This document shows positions 44,682 to 53,449 of a stretch of DNA of 64,000 bases, piece by piece (position 1 is the stretch's first letter; the number at the start of each line of letters is the position of its first letter). The stretch is taken from contig UCCA01000018.1 of assembly GCA_900470805.1 (NCBI GenBank), positions 124,001-188,000 on the forward strand, in the 5' to 3' direction. The notes beneath the pieces were generated by a model. That model was not told the origin of the DNA and ran no database searches. It saw only the letters and a program-made list of their open reading frames with translations. The translations under genes were made by a program, and so were the position numbers. The stretch is from Hyphomicrobiales bacterium (GTDB taxonomy: Bacteria; Pseudomonadota; Alphaproteobacteria; Rhizobiales; Rhizobiaceae).

Positions 44682-46087
44682 GCGTTCTCCATTACCGCGG
44701 ACAGGCCCGGGAAGAGATAGTTTTCGCCGGCGGCGAAGTCGAAGTCGGGGTTTTCCCAAGCGATCATCTTGCCTGGATTGAGAAGGCCCTTGGGATCGGT
44801 CTCATGCTTGAAGGCAAGCTGAACCTTGTCGGTCTGCTTCATGCCGCCTTCCTCCAACGTATAGCGATGCGGATTGAAGATCGGGCAGCCGTGATCCTGA
44901 TGGATCTTGATGATCTCCTCAAGGCGCTCCTCGGTGGTGTATCGCACCAGCGGCAGGCCCGAGCACTGGATCTGACCATCGAACTTGATGAACTCGAGAT
45001 GGCCGGGCACTTCGTCGCCGAAGATTTCGACCATCTTGGCAACCTTGGCCACATGATCGGGGCCGGGATACTGAACCTGAAGATAGGTGAACGCGGGATC
45101 GACCTTGAGTGCCCTGAGCGTGGTATGGTTCCAGGCGAGCTCATAGGCATGCGGAATGCCCTTCATGCTTTCGACCTTGTCGGAGCGGAAGATGACCTCG
45201 CCCTTTTGCGACGCCGTGAATGCCTCGAAGGCGTCGATCGAATGCGGGGCGATCATCAATACGACAACAGACTGTCCCTCGCGGATATAGGGCTTGTGGC
45301 GGGTGAAATAGGTGTGGGGAATGGGCGCGGCAATGGGCGCGATTTCCTTGACCAGGATGCCGTTGCATTTGGCAAGAGCGTCGGCGTAGCGCACGCCGTC
45401 CATGAAGTCGTCGTAGCCGACCAGAACGTCTACCCAGTCGTAGGCCGGCGCCAGCGGCATTTCGATCTCGGTGATGATGCCGTTGGTGCCGTAGGCGTGG
45501 CTGACCTTCTGCAGATCCCAACCCGTGAGATCAAGTACCCGCGGTTCGGCTTCCATGGTGACGACGCGCAGACGGATGATGTTGCCGATGTCGCGCAGGC
45601 CACCCCAGGTGATCGAACCGACGCCTCCGGAGCCGCCGGCGATGAAGCCGCCGATGGTCGCCGTCTGGGCGGTGGAGGGGTGGAAGCGCAGCTCCTGGCC
45701 GGAATGCGCTTTTGTCTGCTTGTCCAGTTCAGCAATGACGATGCCCGGCTCGCAGATAACCCGGCCCGGATGGATCTCCTTGATCTGATCCATGGCCGCA
45801 AGGTTGAGCACGATACCGCCAGAGAGCGGCATGGCCTGTCCGTAGTTGCCGGTGCCGGCGCCGCGCGGGGTGACGGGGACGCCATGCGCGAACGCCACCT
45901 TCAGTGTCCGGATAACCTCGGACTCGGTCTTTGGCGTGACCACCAAGTCGGCGGTGACGCCATCGAGCTGCGCCTTCAGGATCGGCGAGTACCAATAGAA
46001 GTCACGGCTCTTCTGGCGCACCAGCGCCGGATTGTCCTCGACGGCGATGCCTTCGAGTTCCTGTTTGATCTTCTGGTAATCCGGCAT
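44678..46087 (-). CDS. FAD-binding oxidoreductase (GlcD/VAO type)
   Basis: About 469 residues. The FAD_binding_4 domain is clear: VPVTPRGAGTGNYGQAMPL near residues 70-88 and GGFIAGGSGGVGSITWG near 142-158. The C-terminal FAD-oxidase domain ends DPKGLLNPGKMI, the classic GlcD ending. The substrate is likely a hydroxy acid or heterocyclic alcohol; nothing narrows it further. The start at 46087 (MPDYQKIKQ) lies one base from the deaminase stop, so the genes are coupled. Confidence 0.88.
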   Translation of the reverse strand: MPDYQKIKQELEGIAVEDNPALVRQKSRDFYWYSPILKAQLDGVTADLVVTPKTESEVIRTLKVAFAHGVPVTPRGAGTGNYGQAMPLSGGIVLNLAAMDQIKEIHPGRVICEPGIVIAELDKQTKAHSGQELRFHPSTAQTATIGGFIAGGSGGVGSITWGGLRDIGNIIRLRVVTMEAEPRVLDLTGWDLQKVSHAYGTNGIITEIEMPLAPAYDWVDVLVGYDDFMDGVRYADALAKCNGILVKEIAPIAAPIPHTYFTRHKPYIREGQSVVVLMIAPHSIDAFEAFTASQKGEVIFRSDKVESMKGIPHAYELAWNHTTLRALKVDPAFTYLQVQYPGPDHVAKVAKMVEIFGDEVPGHLEFIKFDGQIQCSGLPLVRYTTEERLEEIIKIHQDHGCPIFNPHRYTLEEGGMKQTDKVQLAFKHETDPKGLLNPGKMIAWENPDFDFAAGENYLFPGLSAVMENA

Positions 46088-46088
46088 G

Positions 46089-47402
46089 TCAGGCTCCAAG
46101 GACGCTATCGAGTTCACGGTAATCAGGCAGGCTGCGGTCAATGACCTTGCCGCGGCGTAGCACCACGCGGTCGGACTGCGGACGGGAGAGAAATTCGCTC
46201 CAGCGGCGGGCGCTGAAGAGGACGAGATCGGCTGGCCGACCGACGGCGATGCGGCCAGTGTCGGGGCGGCCGGCGATGTCGGCGGGAGAGGTCGTTACGA
46301 CGCGGGCCGCGGTATCGAGCGGATGATCGAGCTGCAGGATGCGCACCGCCTCGCGGAATACCTCGACCGCGTCGAGATCACCGTAGGCATAGAATGGGTC
46401 GCGGGTGTTGTCGGAGGCGACGGCGGTTTGAACGCCAGATGCAGCCAGTTCCTTGAACAGCGTCACGCCGCGCCAGCGTGGCGTCCGGCCTGAGTAACGG
46501 TCCTGAAGGTACATGTTGCACATCGGCAGGGAAATGATTGAAATATCTGCCTTTGCGACAAGCTCGACGGTGCGTTTCGCAAGCTCGTCGTCCTGGCACG
46601 CCAGCGAGCAGCAATGGCCTGCGGTAACCTTTCCGGTGAAGCCGTTGCGCAGCACCGCCTCGGCGAGCGCCCTCAGCGCCTCGGCTGCGGGATCGTCGGT
46701 TTCATCGACATGCAGATCGACGTCGAGGCCGTTGTCTGAAGCGGTGCGAAACAGCGTGTCCAGCTGCCAGGTCAGATCGGGACCCATCTTCGGAACGCCG
46801 CCAATCAAGGCGCCGGCCCTTTTGATGGTGGCGACGAGTTCGGCGAAGTAGGTCTCGTTGACCATGTCGTCCATCGGAAACAGCGCCACCGCCTGCAGCG
46901 CGATCCGGTCCTTCCAGGCGTCACGCAGCTCGGCGAAGACGTCGAAGGATATCAGGTGCTGCGGCGCCGGCGAATCCAGATGGGTTCGGATCAGGCTGGT
47001 CCCATGGGCATAAGCCGAGCGCAACGAGAACTCCATGCGCTTGCGCACATCCTCGGCGCTCCAGTGCGTGGCGCGATCGGCGCCGACGGATGTCAGCGCG
47101 CCCATGAAGGTCCCGTCGGGATTGTTGTTACGGGGCCAGATGTGACCCTTGTCGAGATGGGTGTGTACATCGGTAAAGCATGGCCAGACCATGCCGTCGC
47201 GAAGGTCGGATTTCGCCAATTCCTGCGGCGCCGTGCCGGGAGCCACGATACCGGCAACCAGTCCATCCTCGATGACCAGATCGGCGCGCACCAGCCCTTC
47301 GATTGCTGTCGCCGAATAACCCTCGACGGCCACGGCAGGCAACGTTGCGTTGCTCAGCACGAAACGGCCCGCGTTCGGAGGAGACATGAAGGAATAGGTC
47401 AT
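46089..47402 (-). CDS. Cytosine deaminase-like amidohydrolase
   Basis: 437 residues. Amidohydrolase superfamily metal motifs: DVHTHLDKGHIW (80-85 core), HVDETDD near 225, TAGHCCSL and ASDNTRDPFYAYG, as in CodA and related deaminases. It removes amino groups from a pyrimidine- or triazine-like ring, or opens it. The ATG at 47402 overlaps the permease stop; an open frame farther upstream is a shadow of the permease gene. It lies in an operon with a NitT/TauT-type importer, a FAD oxidase and a quinone reductase. Confidence 0.88.
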   Translation of the reverse strand: MTYSFMSPPNAGRFVLSNATLPAVAVEGYSATAIEGLVRADLVIEDGLVAGIVAPGTAPQELAKSDLRDGMVWPCFTDVHTHLDKGHIWPRNNNPDGTFMGALTSVGADRATHWSAEDVRKRMEFSLRSAYAHGTSLIRTHLDSPAPQHLISFDVFAELRDAWKDRIALQAVALFPMDDMVNETYFAELVATIKRAGALIGGVPKMGPDLTWQLDTLFRTASDNGLDVDLHVDETDDPAAEALRALAEAVLRNGFTGKVTAGHCCSLACQDDELAKRTVELVAKADISIISLPMCNMYLQDRYSGRTPRWRGVTLFKELAASGVQTAVASDNTRDPFYAYGDLDAVEVFREAVRILQLDHPLDTAARVVTTSPADIAGRPDTGRIAVGRPADLVLFSARRWSEFLSRPQSDRVVLRRGKVIDRSLPDYRELDSVLGA

Positions 47403-48259
47403 CAGTTTTCCCGCTTCAGGCTGCTCTCGTGCCAGCGATGCAGGCTGAGCCAGGAGATGAATGAGGTGATCGCGAAGATCGCGACGCCGAGCAGCGATAG
47501 CATCAGGAGTGCCGCGAACAGGCGAGGGATGTTCATCCGATACTGTGCTTCGAGCAGCCGGAAGGCGAGGCCGGAGCCGGCGCCAGCGGAGCCGGCCGCG
47601 AATTCGGCGACGACGGCCGCGATCAGCGCCAGGCCGCCGCCGATGCGCAGTCCGGTCATGAAATACGGCTGGGCGGCCGGAAGCTTCAGGTAGAACAACG
47701 TCTGCCAGCGCGAGGCCCCGTAGAGTTCGAACAGGTTGATCAGATTGTGATCGACACTCTTCAACCCCTGCACCATGTTCGACAGGATCGGGAAGAAGGC
47801 GACCAGAAAGGCGCAGATCAAGAGCGCGACCTGCGTGGAGGGGGCATAGATCAGGATCAGGGGCGAAATGGCCACGATCGGCGTCACCTGCAGGATGACG
47901 GCCAGCGGATAGAAGGCGATCTCGATCCAGCGCGATTGCACCAGGAAGACGGCAAAGCCGACCCCGCCGATCAGCGCCAGCGCCAGAGACAGAAAGGTGA
48001 TCTTGGTGGTGACCCAAAGCGCCGGGGCTAGTGTCCCCCAATCGTTGACGAAGGCGGCAGCGACTGCAGCCGGTCCGGGCAGAATGTAGGGCGGCACGCC
48101 GGAAAGCTTCACGTAGAGCCACCAGACGAAAACCAGTGCACCGACGGTGACAAAGGGTATGGCGATGCGGAGCGCCAGATCACGCCGCTTGACGCTGACC
48201 GGGTTCGGCATGACGACACCCCCGACTGGCGCAGGCAGTTCAACGGCATCCGTGCTCAT
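47402..48259 (-). CDS. ABC transporter permease, NitT/TauT family
   Basis: 285 residues with six membrane segments and the BPD_transp_1 EAA loop (NLFELYGASRWQTLFYLKLPAAQPYF). The ATG at 48259 has AAGGAGGA. Its start overlaps the ATPase stop and its stop overlaps the deaminase start, so the genes are translationally coupled. It is the membrane channel of a SsuC/TauC/ThiX-like importer. Confidence 0.92.
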   Translation of the reverse strand: MSTDAVELPAPVGGVVMPNPVSVKRRDLALRIAIPFVTVGALVFVWWLYVKLSGVPPYILPGPAAVAAAFVNDWGTLAPALWVTTKITFLSLALALIGGVGFAVFLVQSRWIEIAFYPLAVILQVTPIVAISPLILIYAPSTQVALLICAFLVAFFPILSNMVQGLKSVDHNLINLFELYGASRWQTLFYLKLPAAQPYFMTGLRIGGGLALIAAVVAEFAAGSAGAGSGLAFRLLEAQYRMNIPRLFAALLMLSLLGVAIFAITSFISWLSLHRWHESSLKREN

Positions 48260-49086
48260 CGATCCTCCTTGGCGGCGTTGATGGCGCCGATCAGCGAGTG
48301 AGATACTGTCTCGCAAGCCTGCCGATACTCTTCCGATGTCCGGTAGTGCGCATCGCGCTCGAGGCTGGTAACGAGCGGAAGGTCGGCATGTACGCGCCCG
48401 GGCCGCGCCTTCATGACGACGATGCGGTTGGAGAGATAGGCTGACTCAAAGACGGAGTGAGTAACGAAGATCACGGTGATGCCGGTCTCCTTCCACAGTC
48501 TCAGCACATCGTCGTTGAGTTTCTGCCGGGTGATTTCGTCAAGCGCCGCGAAGGGCTCGTCCATCAGCAGCAGCTTGGGCTTGGTGACCAGCGCGCGGGC
48601 GATCGACACGCGCATCTTCATGCCGCCGGAGAGCTCGCGCGGATAGGCTTCAGAAAAATCCTGCAGGCCGACGGTCGAAAGCACCTGCATGATCTGGTCG
48701 CGTGCGGCAGCTTTCGAAATGCCGCGCAGCTTCAAAGGCAGATGCACGTTGTCAAAAACGTTCTTCCACGGCATCAGCGTCGGTTCCTGGAACACGAAGC
48801 TGATGTCGCCATCCGGCAGGCCCTTGGAGTTGATGCGCGAGCTTGGCCAGTCGATCCTGCCGGAAGAGACGTCGCCGAGGCCGGCGATGATCCGCAAGGC
48901 CGTCGACTTGCCGCAGCCGGAGGGTCCGAGCAGGCTGATGAACTCGCCGCTCTCCACCGTCAGCGACATGCCAGATAGCGCGACCGTGCCGCTGGAAAAC
49001 ACTTTGGTCACCTCGGCCATGGCCACCAGCGGCCGCTTGCGGGCTTCGCCTGATGCGGATGGCATGGGGGACGACTGTGGGGTCAT
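48256..49086 (-). CDS. ABC transporter ATP-binding protein, NitT/TauT family
   Basis: 276 residues with Walker A GPSGCGKS (54-61), signature LSGGMKMRVSIARAL, Walker B LLLMDEPFAALDEIT and the H-loop FVTHSVFES. It is a TauB/SsuB-like subunit. The gap to the binding-protein gene is 152 bp, which may hold an internal stabilising or attenuation element, though none is clear. Confidence 0.92.
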   Translation of the reverse strand: MTPQSSPMPSASGEARKRPLVAMAEVTKVFSSGTVALSGMSLTVESGEFISLLGPSGCGKSTALRIIAGLGDVSSGRIDWPSSRINSKGLPDGDISFVFQEPTLMPWKNVFDNVHLPLKLRGISKAAARDQIMQVLSTVGLQDFSEAYPRELSGGMKMRVSIARALVTKPKLLLMDEPFAALDEITRQKLNDDVLRLWKETGITVIFVTHSVFESAYLSNRIVVMKARPGRVHADLPLVTSLERDAHYRTSEEYRQACETVSHSLIGAINAAKEDR

Positions 49087-49238
49087 GAGGATCGTTTGTC
49101 TCTTTCGTCTTGCGGCGGATGCGTCGAAAGCGGAATGAGGCGAGGGGCGGCCAAGGCCTCGACGCATTTCACCCATGGTCCCTCGTCCAGCCGCTTGGGA
49201 TTTCCCTCCTTCCGGAAAGGGAAGAAGGGAGTGTCACA

Positions 49239-50255
49239 TTACTTCTTCAGCGCCATGCCGACGCCCTTGCAGACGTACTTGGTCGTGAATGCCTTGGTGT
49301 AGTCGGTATCGGCCTTCAGCACCTTGATGCCGACCATCTCCTCGAAGAACTTTTTCACATGAGCGTCGGTCATGCAGCCGATGCCCTTGTCCAGTGCCTC
49401 GCCGGACTCGAGGATGCCATATTCCTTCATCTTGGCGATGGAATATTCGATCTGGCCATCCGTCATTTCCGGATTGTCCCTCTTGATCAGATCGTTGGCC
49501 TTGCTGTTGTCGCCGTAGAGATAGTTGTACCAGCCTTCGATCGAGGCGTCGACAAAGCGCTGCACCACATCCGACTTGGTGTCGATCATCGTCTGCGTCG
49601 TGGTGATCGCCGTGGAGTAGGGGGTGTAGCCGTTGTCGGCCAGAAGGAACACTTTCGGCTCCCAGCCCGTCTGCTTCTGGATCTCGTACGGCTCCGACGT
49701 CAAGTAACCCTGCTGCGCCGACTGCTTGTCGGCGATGAAGGGACCTGGGTTGAAGTTGTATGGCTTGTACTGTTCGTCCTTGAAGCCGGAATAGTTCGCC
49801 TTCATCCACTCGAAGAAGGTCAGATATCCATCTTTGCCGAGGAACAACGTGTTGAGCTTTGCCAGATCCTCGAATTTCTCGACGCCGGCATCGGGATGAG
49901 CAATCAACACCTGCGGATCTTTCTGGAAGATCGCGGCGACATCGACCAGCGGAATGCCCTGCTCAACGGCCGTCAGTTCCCCCTGCGAACTGCCCATATA
50001 GAATTCGATCTTGCCCGATATCAGCAACGCCGAGTTGGCCGCGTTCGGACCGCCCTGGACGATGGTGACGTCGAGGCCGTGCTTGGCATAGGTGCCATCG
50101 GCCACCGCCTGATAGAAACCGCCGTGCTCTGCCTGCGCCAGCCAGTTGGTGCCGTAGCTCACCTTGTCGAGCGCGTAGCCCGACGTCGTCGCCGCAAGCG
50201 CCGTTCCGAGGCCAAGCAGCGCGGCAAAAGCCATAGTCTTCAATCTATTGGACAT
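49239..50255 (-). CDS. ABC transporter substrate-binding protein, NMT1/THI5-like (ThiY type)
   Basis: 338 residues. Signal peptide with cleavage near SGYALD. NMT1-type core: YGTNWLAQAEHGGFYQAVADG, then VTIVQGGPNAANS and SGKIEFYMGSS. Such proteins bind pyrimidine precursors, nitrate, sulfonates or hydroxymethylpyrimidine; the neighbouring cytosine-deaminase-like enzyme favours a pyrimidine-like ligand. The ATG at 50255 is better spaced from AAGGGG than the ATG at 50264. First gene of operon B, divergent from LysR. Confidence 0.88.
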   Translation of the reverse strand: MSNRLKTMAFAALLGLGTALAATTSGYALDKVSYGTNWLAQAEHGGFYQAVADGTYAKHGLDVTIVQGGPNAANSALLISGKIEFYMGSSQGELTAVEQGIPLVDVAAIFQKDPQVLIAHPDAGVEKFEDLAKLNTLFLGKDGYLTFFEWMKANYSGFKDEQYKPYNFNPGPFIADKQSAQQGYLTSEPYEIQKQTGWEPKVFLLADNGYTPYSTAITTTQTMIDTKSDVVQRFVDASIEGWYNYLYGDNSKANDLIKRDNPEMTDGQIEYSIAKMKEYGILESGEALDKGIGCMTDAHVKKFFEEMVGIKVLKADTDYTKAFTTKYVCKGVGMALKK

Positions 50256-50336
50256 GTCAGGCATTCCCCTTTGAGGCTGCGGAGCGTCCCTGATAGCGCT
50301 CCGTTTCTTTCATTTGAGCGGTTGCGTTGCTGTTTG

Positions 50337-50373
50337 AAAAGCATCAAAATTCGTGCGCAACGATGCCTTTTTG
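50337..50373. promoter_or_regulatory. Conserved 37-bp motif upstream of operon B and lysR (site 1)
   Basis: Starts AAAAGCATCAA and ends GATGCCTTTTTG, so the outer parts form an inverted repeat (AAAAGCATC against GATGCCTTTT, allowing one extra base). CGTGCG lies in the middle. A second copy matching 30 of 37 bases without gaps is at 52250-52286 upstream of the creatininase gene. It sits between the operon-B start and the lysR start. Likely LysR binding site. Confidence 0.65.
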
Positions 50374-50438
50374 GCATCTCAGCGGCTGCCTGAACCTAAT
50401 TTGTGCGCGACGCTTAAAATAGATGCAAAGAGAGACCG

Positions 50439-51389
50439 ATGCTGCATTCCAGAAAGCTTCAATATATCGACGAGATCGCTCGCTCGGGTTCGATCCGCAA
50501 GGCCGCGGCCCGTCTCAATGTCGCTTCGTCGGCGATCAACCGGCAGATCCTGGCGCTCGAGGGAGAGATCGGTGCGCCATTGTTCGAGCGCCTGCCGCGC
50601 GGGTTGAGACTAACGGCCGCTGGTGAACTGTGCATCGAGCACATCCGCGAGGTGCTGAAAAACTACGATCGACTGGAAGGTCGCATTCGCAGCCTGAAGA
50701 TGCAACAGGCAGGCAAGGTGCGGCTGGTGACGACAGTGGGACTTGCGTCCGGCCCGCTTGCCGAGATCATCGCGCGCTTCCAATCCGAACATCCGCGCGT
50801 CTATTTCCAGATCAGGAATGATGCCGGCACGACCACGGTCAATCCGGTGCTTTCAGGCGATGTGGATATTGGCCTCGGGTTCAACATCCCGGCGACACCC
50901 GGCATTCGCTCGCTCGGCAATTTCGACATTCCGATCGGCGTTGTCCTGCCGCCCGGCCACCGGCTGATCGGGGACGGTCCAATCAATCTCGCCGACGTGG
51001 TTCAGGAAAGGCTGCTGCTGGCGCAACAGGGCACCAGCCTGCGCGATGTCATAAACCTCGCACTGGCAAGGCTGGACGCGCCGGTCGAACCGGTGCTGGA
51101 AAGCAATGCATCGGAGATGCTGAAAAAACTGGTGAAATGCGGGGCAGGGCTCACCATGCTCAATCCGCTCGACGTCGTCACCGAATGCCGGGCAGGCGAA
51201 CTGGTGTTCCGCCCAATCGCCGAGCCGCATGCCCGCCATCAACCGATGAAGCTGTTCGCCCGCGCCCGCGCGCCGCTCGACGCGGCTACCAGCCTGTTCG
51301 TGGAGTATCTGCTGGCCGAGCTTGCCGGGCTGGTGAAGGAGTTGCAGGAGAAAGGCCATATCGCGCCGGATAAACCATCCATCGCCTGA
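50439..51389 (+). CDS. LysR-family transcriptional regulator
   Basis: 316 residues. N-terminal winged HTH (YIDEIARSGSIRKAAARLNVASSAINRQILALEGEIGAPLFERLPRG pattern, residues 9-55) and a periplasmic-binding-like effector domain. It is divergent from operon B and 7 bp from the convergent creatininase gene. The 37-bp motif in front of lysR and in front of the creatininase gene suggests it controls operon B, itself and the creatininase gene. The effector is presumably the imported ring compound or a breakdown product. Confidence 0.9.
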   Translation: MLHSRKLQYIDEIARSGSIRKAAARLNVASSAINRQILALEGEIGAPLFERLPRGLRLTAAGELCIEHIREVLKNYDRLEGRIRSLKMQQAGKVRLVTTVGLASGPLAEIIARFQSEHPRVYFQIRNDAGTTTVNPVLSGDVDIGLGFNIPATPGIRSLGNFDIPIGVVLPPGHRLIGDGPINLADVVQERLLLAQQGTSLRDVINLALARLDAPVEPVLESNASEMLKKLVKCGAGLTMLNPLDVVTECRAGELVFRPIAEPHARHQPMKLFARARAPLDAATSLFVEYLLAELAGLVKELQEKGHIAPDKPSIA

Positions 51390-51396
51390 GCCGCTC

Positions 51397-52194
51397 TCAC
51401 TTCGAATAGAGATTGGCGAGCTCGTAGGCCTTGAGATCATACAGCATCTCGACGAAACCCTTGACCTGGTGTCGGCAGATCGCTTCGCCTTTATCGGCTG
51501 TGCCGATCGACGCGTCGCCGACGACGCCGTGGGGGTTGAGATCATGGGCAATCCACGCCAGCGAATGCGGCGGCAGCGGCTGGATGTATTTCGAATGCTC
51601 GCGCATCCACTCTGCCTTCGATCTGAAGTTCTCGGCCTTGTCCATTCGCACCAGATCAGGCCGGAAATGCAGCATCAGTGAGGTCTCGACTTCGCCGCCG
51701 TGAATGCCGTACCGCGTCTCATGCTCGCTGATCATGCCCTCGGGATTGCCGAAGCGACCCCATTGCGTCGAGACCACCGCCATCTGGTGGCGCACCCGAA
51801 GCTCTCGCGCGACGATGCTCATGATATCGACGTTGCCGCCGTGAGAATTGACGATGACCAGTTTGCGCAAGCCGGCTTCCGCCACCTTGGCGCCGATTGC
51901 AGTCCACACCGGGATCAGAAGCTCGGCGCCGAGCGACAGCGTGCCCGGACCATAGACATGCTCGTTGGCCTTGCCGATTTCCTGGGTCGGCAACACAAGA
52001 ATGTCGAGGTCATCCTGCCGTTGCCGGCGCAACTCCGCCAGCATGCCCGTGGCGATCGCCACGTCGGTGGCAACAGGCAGATGTGGACCGTGCTGCTCGG
52101 TGGACGCAATCGGCAGAATGGCGATGGTGGTGTCGGCGGAGAGCCCGGCAAAGTCGTAGGTGTTGAGCTCGTTCCAATAGAATGGGGTCGCCAT
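51397..52194 (-). CDS. Creatininase-family amidohydrolase
   Basis: 265 residues with the metal-ligand set of the creatininase fold: STEQHGPHLP (Glu33, His35), ATDVAIA (Asp44), VNSHGGN (His118) and HGGEVETS (Glu168). The family includes creatinine amidohydrolase, formamidopyrimidine hydrolases (ArfB), MftE and others, so creatinine is only one option; ring opening of a five- or six-membered cyclic amide fits the operon-B context. The start at 52194 has GAGAGGA. The LysR-like 37-bp motif lies 56-92 bp upstream. Confidence 0.87.
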   Translation of the reverse strand: MATPFYWNELNTYDFAGLSADTTIAILPIASTEQHGPHLPVATDVAIATGMLAELRRQRQDDLDILVLPTQEIGKANEHVYGPGTLSLGAELLIPVWTAIGAKVAEAGLRKLVIVNSHGGNVDIMSIVARELRVRHQMAVVSTQWGRFGNPEGMISEHETRYGIHGGEVETSLMLHFRPDLVRMDKAENFRSKAEWMREHSKYIQPLPPHSLAWIAHDLNPHGVVGDASIGTADKGEAICRHQVKGFVEMLYDLKAYELANLYSK

Positions 52195-52499
52195 TGCCGT
52201 GATCCTCTCGAAGCTGATCACCCTTGACTATGGAATAACCCGGCATGCGAAAAGCATCAATTTGCGTGCGTGCCGCTGCCTTTTTGAGCGACATCCCGAC
52301 GCTCTCCGCACATGATCGCGCGCAGTGCGGAATTGTTAGTGGATGTCATCCACGCCATTCGTGAACGGCGGCGTCATGAGCTCGGCCGGTAGCGCTTGTT
52401 TCTGGTGATGCATTGAGCGAGATACGGTCATTCGCCCCATGGCGTCTCAATTCCGTGCCGTGGTCGGCTCAACACCTTTTCGAATCAGGACGTATCCTT
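52195..52499. promoter_or_regulatory. Divergent region between creatininase and YceI genes
   Basis: 305 bp. It contains the second copy of the 37-bp motif (52250-52286). The remainder has no ORF or hairpin that I can support. Confidence 0.5.
52250..52286. promoter_or_regulatory. Conserved 37-bp motif upstream of the creatininase gene (site 2)
   Basis: Starts AAAAGCATCAA and ends TGCCTTTTTG with CGTGCG in the centre, matching site 1 (50337-50373) at 30 of 37 positions without gaps. Located 56 bp upstream of the creatininase start codon. Likely LysR binding site. Confidence 0.65.
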
Positions 52500-53117
52500 T
52501 TGAAGTATCTCCGCCTTTTGACCTTCGCCGCACTCATGTCATCCTCGTCGATCGCATCGCAAAATCCAGCGCCGGCGCCGTCGGGGCGGTATGTGTCCGA
52601 CCCAGCACATTCGAGTGTGATCTGGAAGGTCAAGCATCTTGGCCTCTCAAACTACACAGCCAGGTTCACACGGATGTCGGTTGAGCTTGATTGGAATGCC
52701 GAAAATCCCGGCGTCTCCAAGGTGACGGCAAGTATCGATCCTCTTTCGGTGCAGACCAATTTTCCTTTTCCCGAGAAGGAAGATTTTGACGCAGAGATCG
52801 GCAAGAGCACACGGTTTCTCGGCGGACAGCCTATCCTGTTTGTCTCGACCGCGGTGAATATCACCGGAGACCACAGCGGCGAGGTCGTCGGCGACCTGAC
52901 GTTTCGCGGTCAAACCCATGCCGCCACGCTCGATGTGACGTTCAACGGCTCGATGGCCGAGCAGCCCGGGTCGAAAACACCGAAGATCGGCTTCTCGGCA
53001 GTCGCCAAGCTGAAGCGAGCCGATTGGGGGCTGGCGCCGAATATCAAGTCGGTGGGCGAAGACGTGACCGTTATCATCGAGACTGAGCTTCAGCCGAAGG
53101 ACGGCGAAAGCAAGTGA
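52500..53117 (+). CDS. YceI-family periplasmic lipid-binding-like protein
   Basis: 205 residues from a TTG at 52500, with AGGA about 8 nt upstream; this start gives a clean signal peptide (MKYLRLLTFAAL, cleavage near IASQN), whereas upstream starts do not. The YceI beta-barrel pattern is present: DPAHSSVIWKVKHLGLSNY, then STRFLGGQPILFVSTAV and LTFRGQTHAATLDVTF. It probably binds polyisoprenoid or other amphiphiles in the periplasm. No operon partner. Confidence 0.88.
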   Translation: MKYLRLLTFAALMSSSSIASQNPAPAPSGRYVSDPAHSSVIWKVKHLGLSNYTARFTRMSVELDWNAENPGVSKVTASIDPLSVQTNFPFPEKEDFDAEIGKSTRFLGGQPILFVSTAVNITGDHSGEVVGDLTFRGQTHAATLDVTFNGSMAEQPGSKTPKIGFSAVAKLKRADWGLAPNIKSVGEDVTVIIETELQPKDGESK

Positions 53118-53242
53118 CGCAATCCGGGCCAGCCAAGAAGACGGTGTGGCGGGGCATTTTGGATGACGGGCTGTGGCTTTTGTCCTGCGGCGGAAGCAAG
53201 AAAAGTTCCATAATCTATCTTATCTGATCTTTATTTGTAGCC

Positions 53243-53282
53243 GCAAAGTTAGAATGTCCTGTTTCTGCAAAGTTGGAATGTC
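53243..53282 (+). repeat. Two near-identical 16-bp repeats (GCAAAGTTRGAATGTC), possible IS end
   Basis: Copies at 53243-53258 and 53267-53282 are identical except for one A/G difference and are 24 bp apart. Short repeats of this kind resemble multiple terminal repeats of IS21-family elements as I remember them, but no transposase of that family is present. It could be an orphan end. Confidence 0.45.
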
Positions 53283-53307
53283 ACACTCCCCGCATCTGAA
53301 CGATGGC

Positions 53308-53449
53308 TGGGAGTTTGCAGATGGGATTGATAGCGATGAACGCCGCATCATCGCGCGGATGCATGAGAAGAAGATCAGTCAGGCGGAGATCGCGCGCGCC
53401 CCTTCGCCGCGACCGCTCGACGATCTGCCGGGAGCTGCGACAAAAGTTT
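53308..53449 (+). pseudogene. Frameshifted N-terminal fragment of an IS30-family transposase
   Basis: One frame gives ERRIIARMHEKKISQAEIAR (within 53308-53401). The next frame continues LRRDRSTICRELRQ (53396-53449). Joined, they match the HTH of IS30-type transposases (ISQAEIARAL.RDRSTICRELRRN pattern). The rest of the transposase is missing. It is a decayed fragment. Confidence 0.7.

Noticed and set aside
44804-46144. A 446-codon plus-strand open frame opposite the FAD oxidase gene
   Set aside because: Antisense shadow in high-GC DNA; the opposite strand has a clear GlcD-like protein.
46089-48122. A 677-codon open frame covering the deaminase and part of the permease region
   Set aside because: Only the part from 47402 down is amidohydrolase-like; the N-terminal ~240 residues are the permease gene read in the wrong frame.
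49110-50393. A 427-codon plus-strand open frame opposite the NMT1-like binding protein
   Set aside because: Antisense shadow; the minus-strand product has a signal peptide and family motifs.
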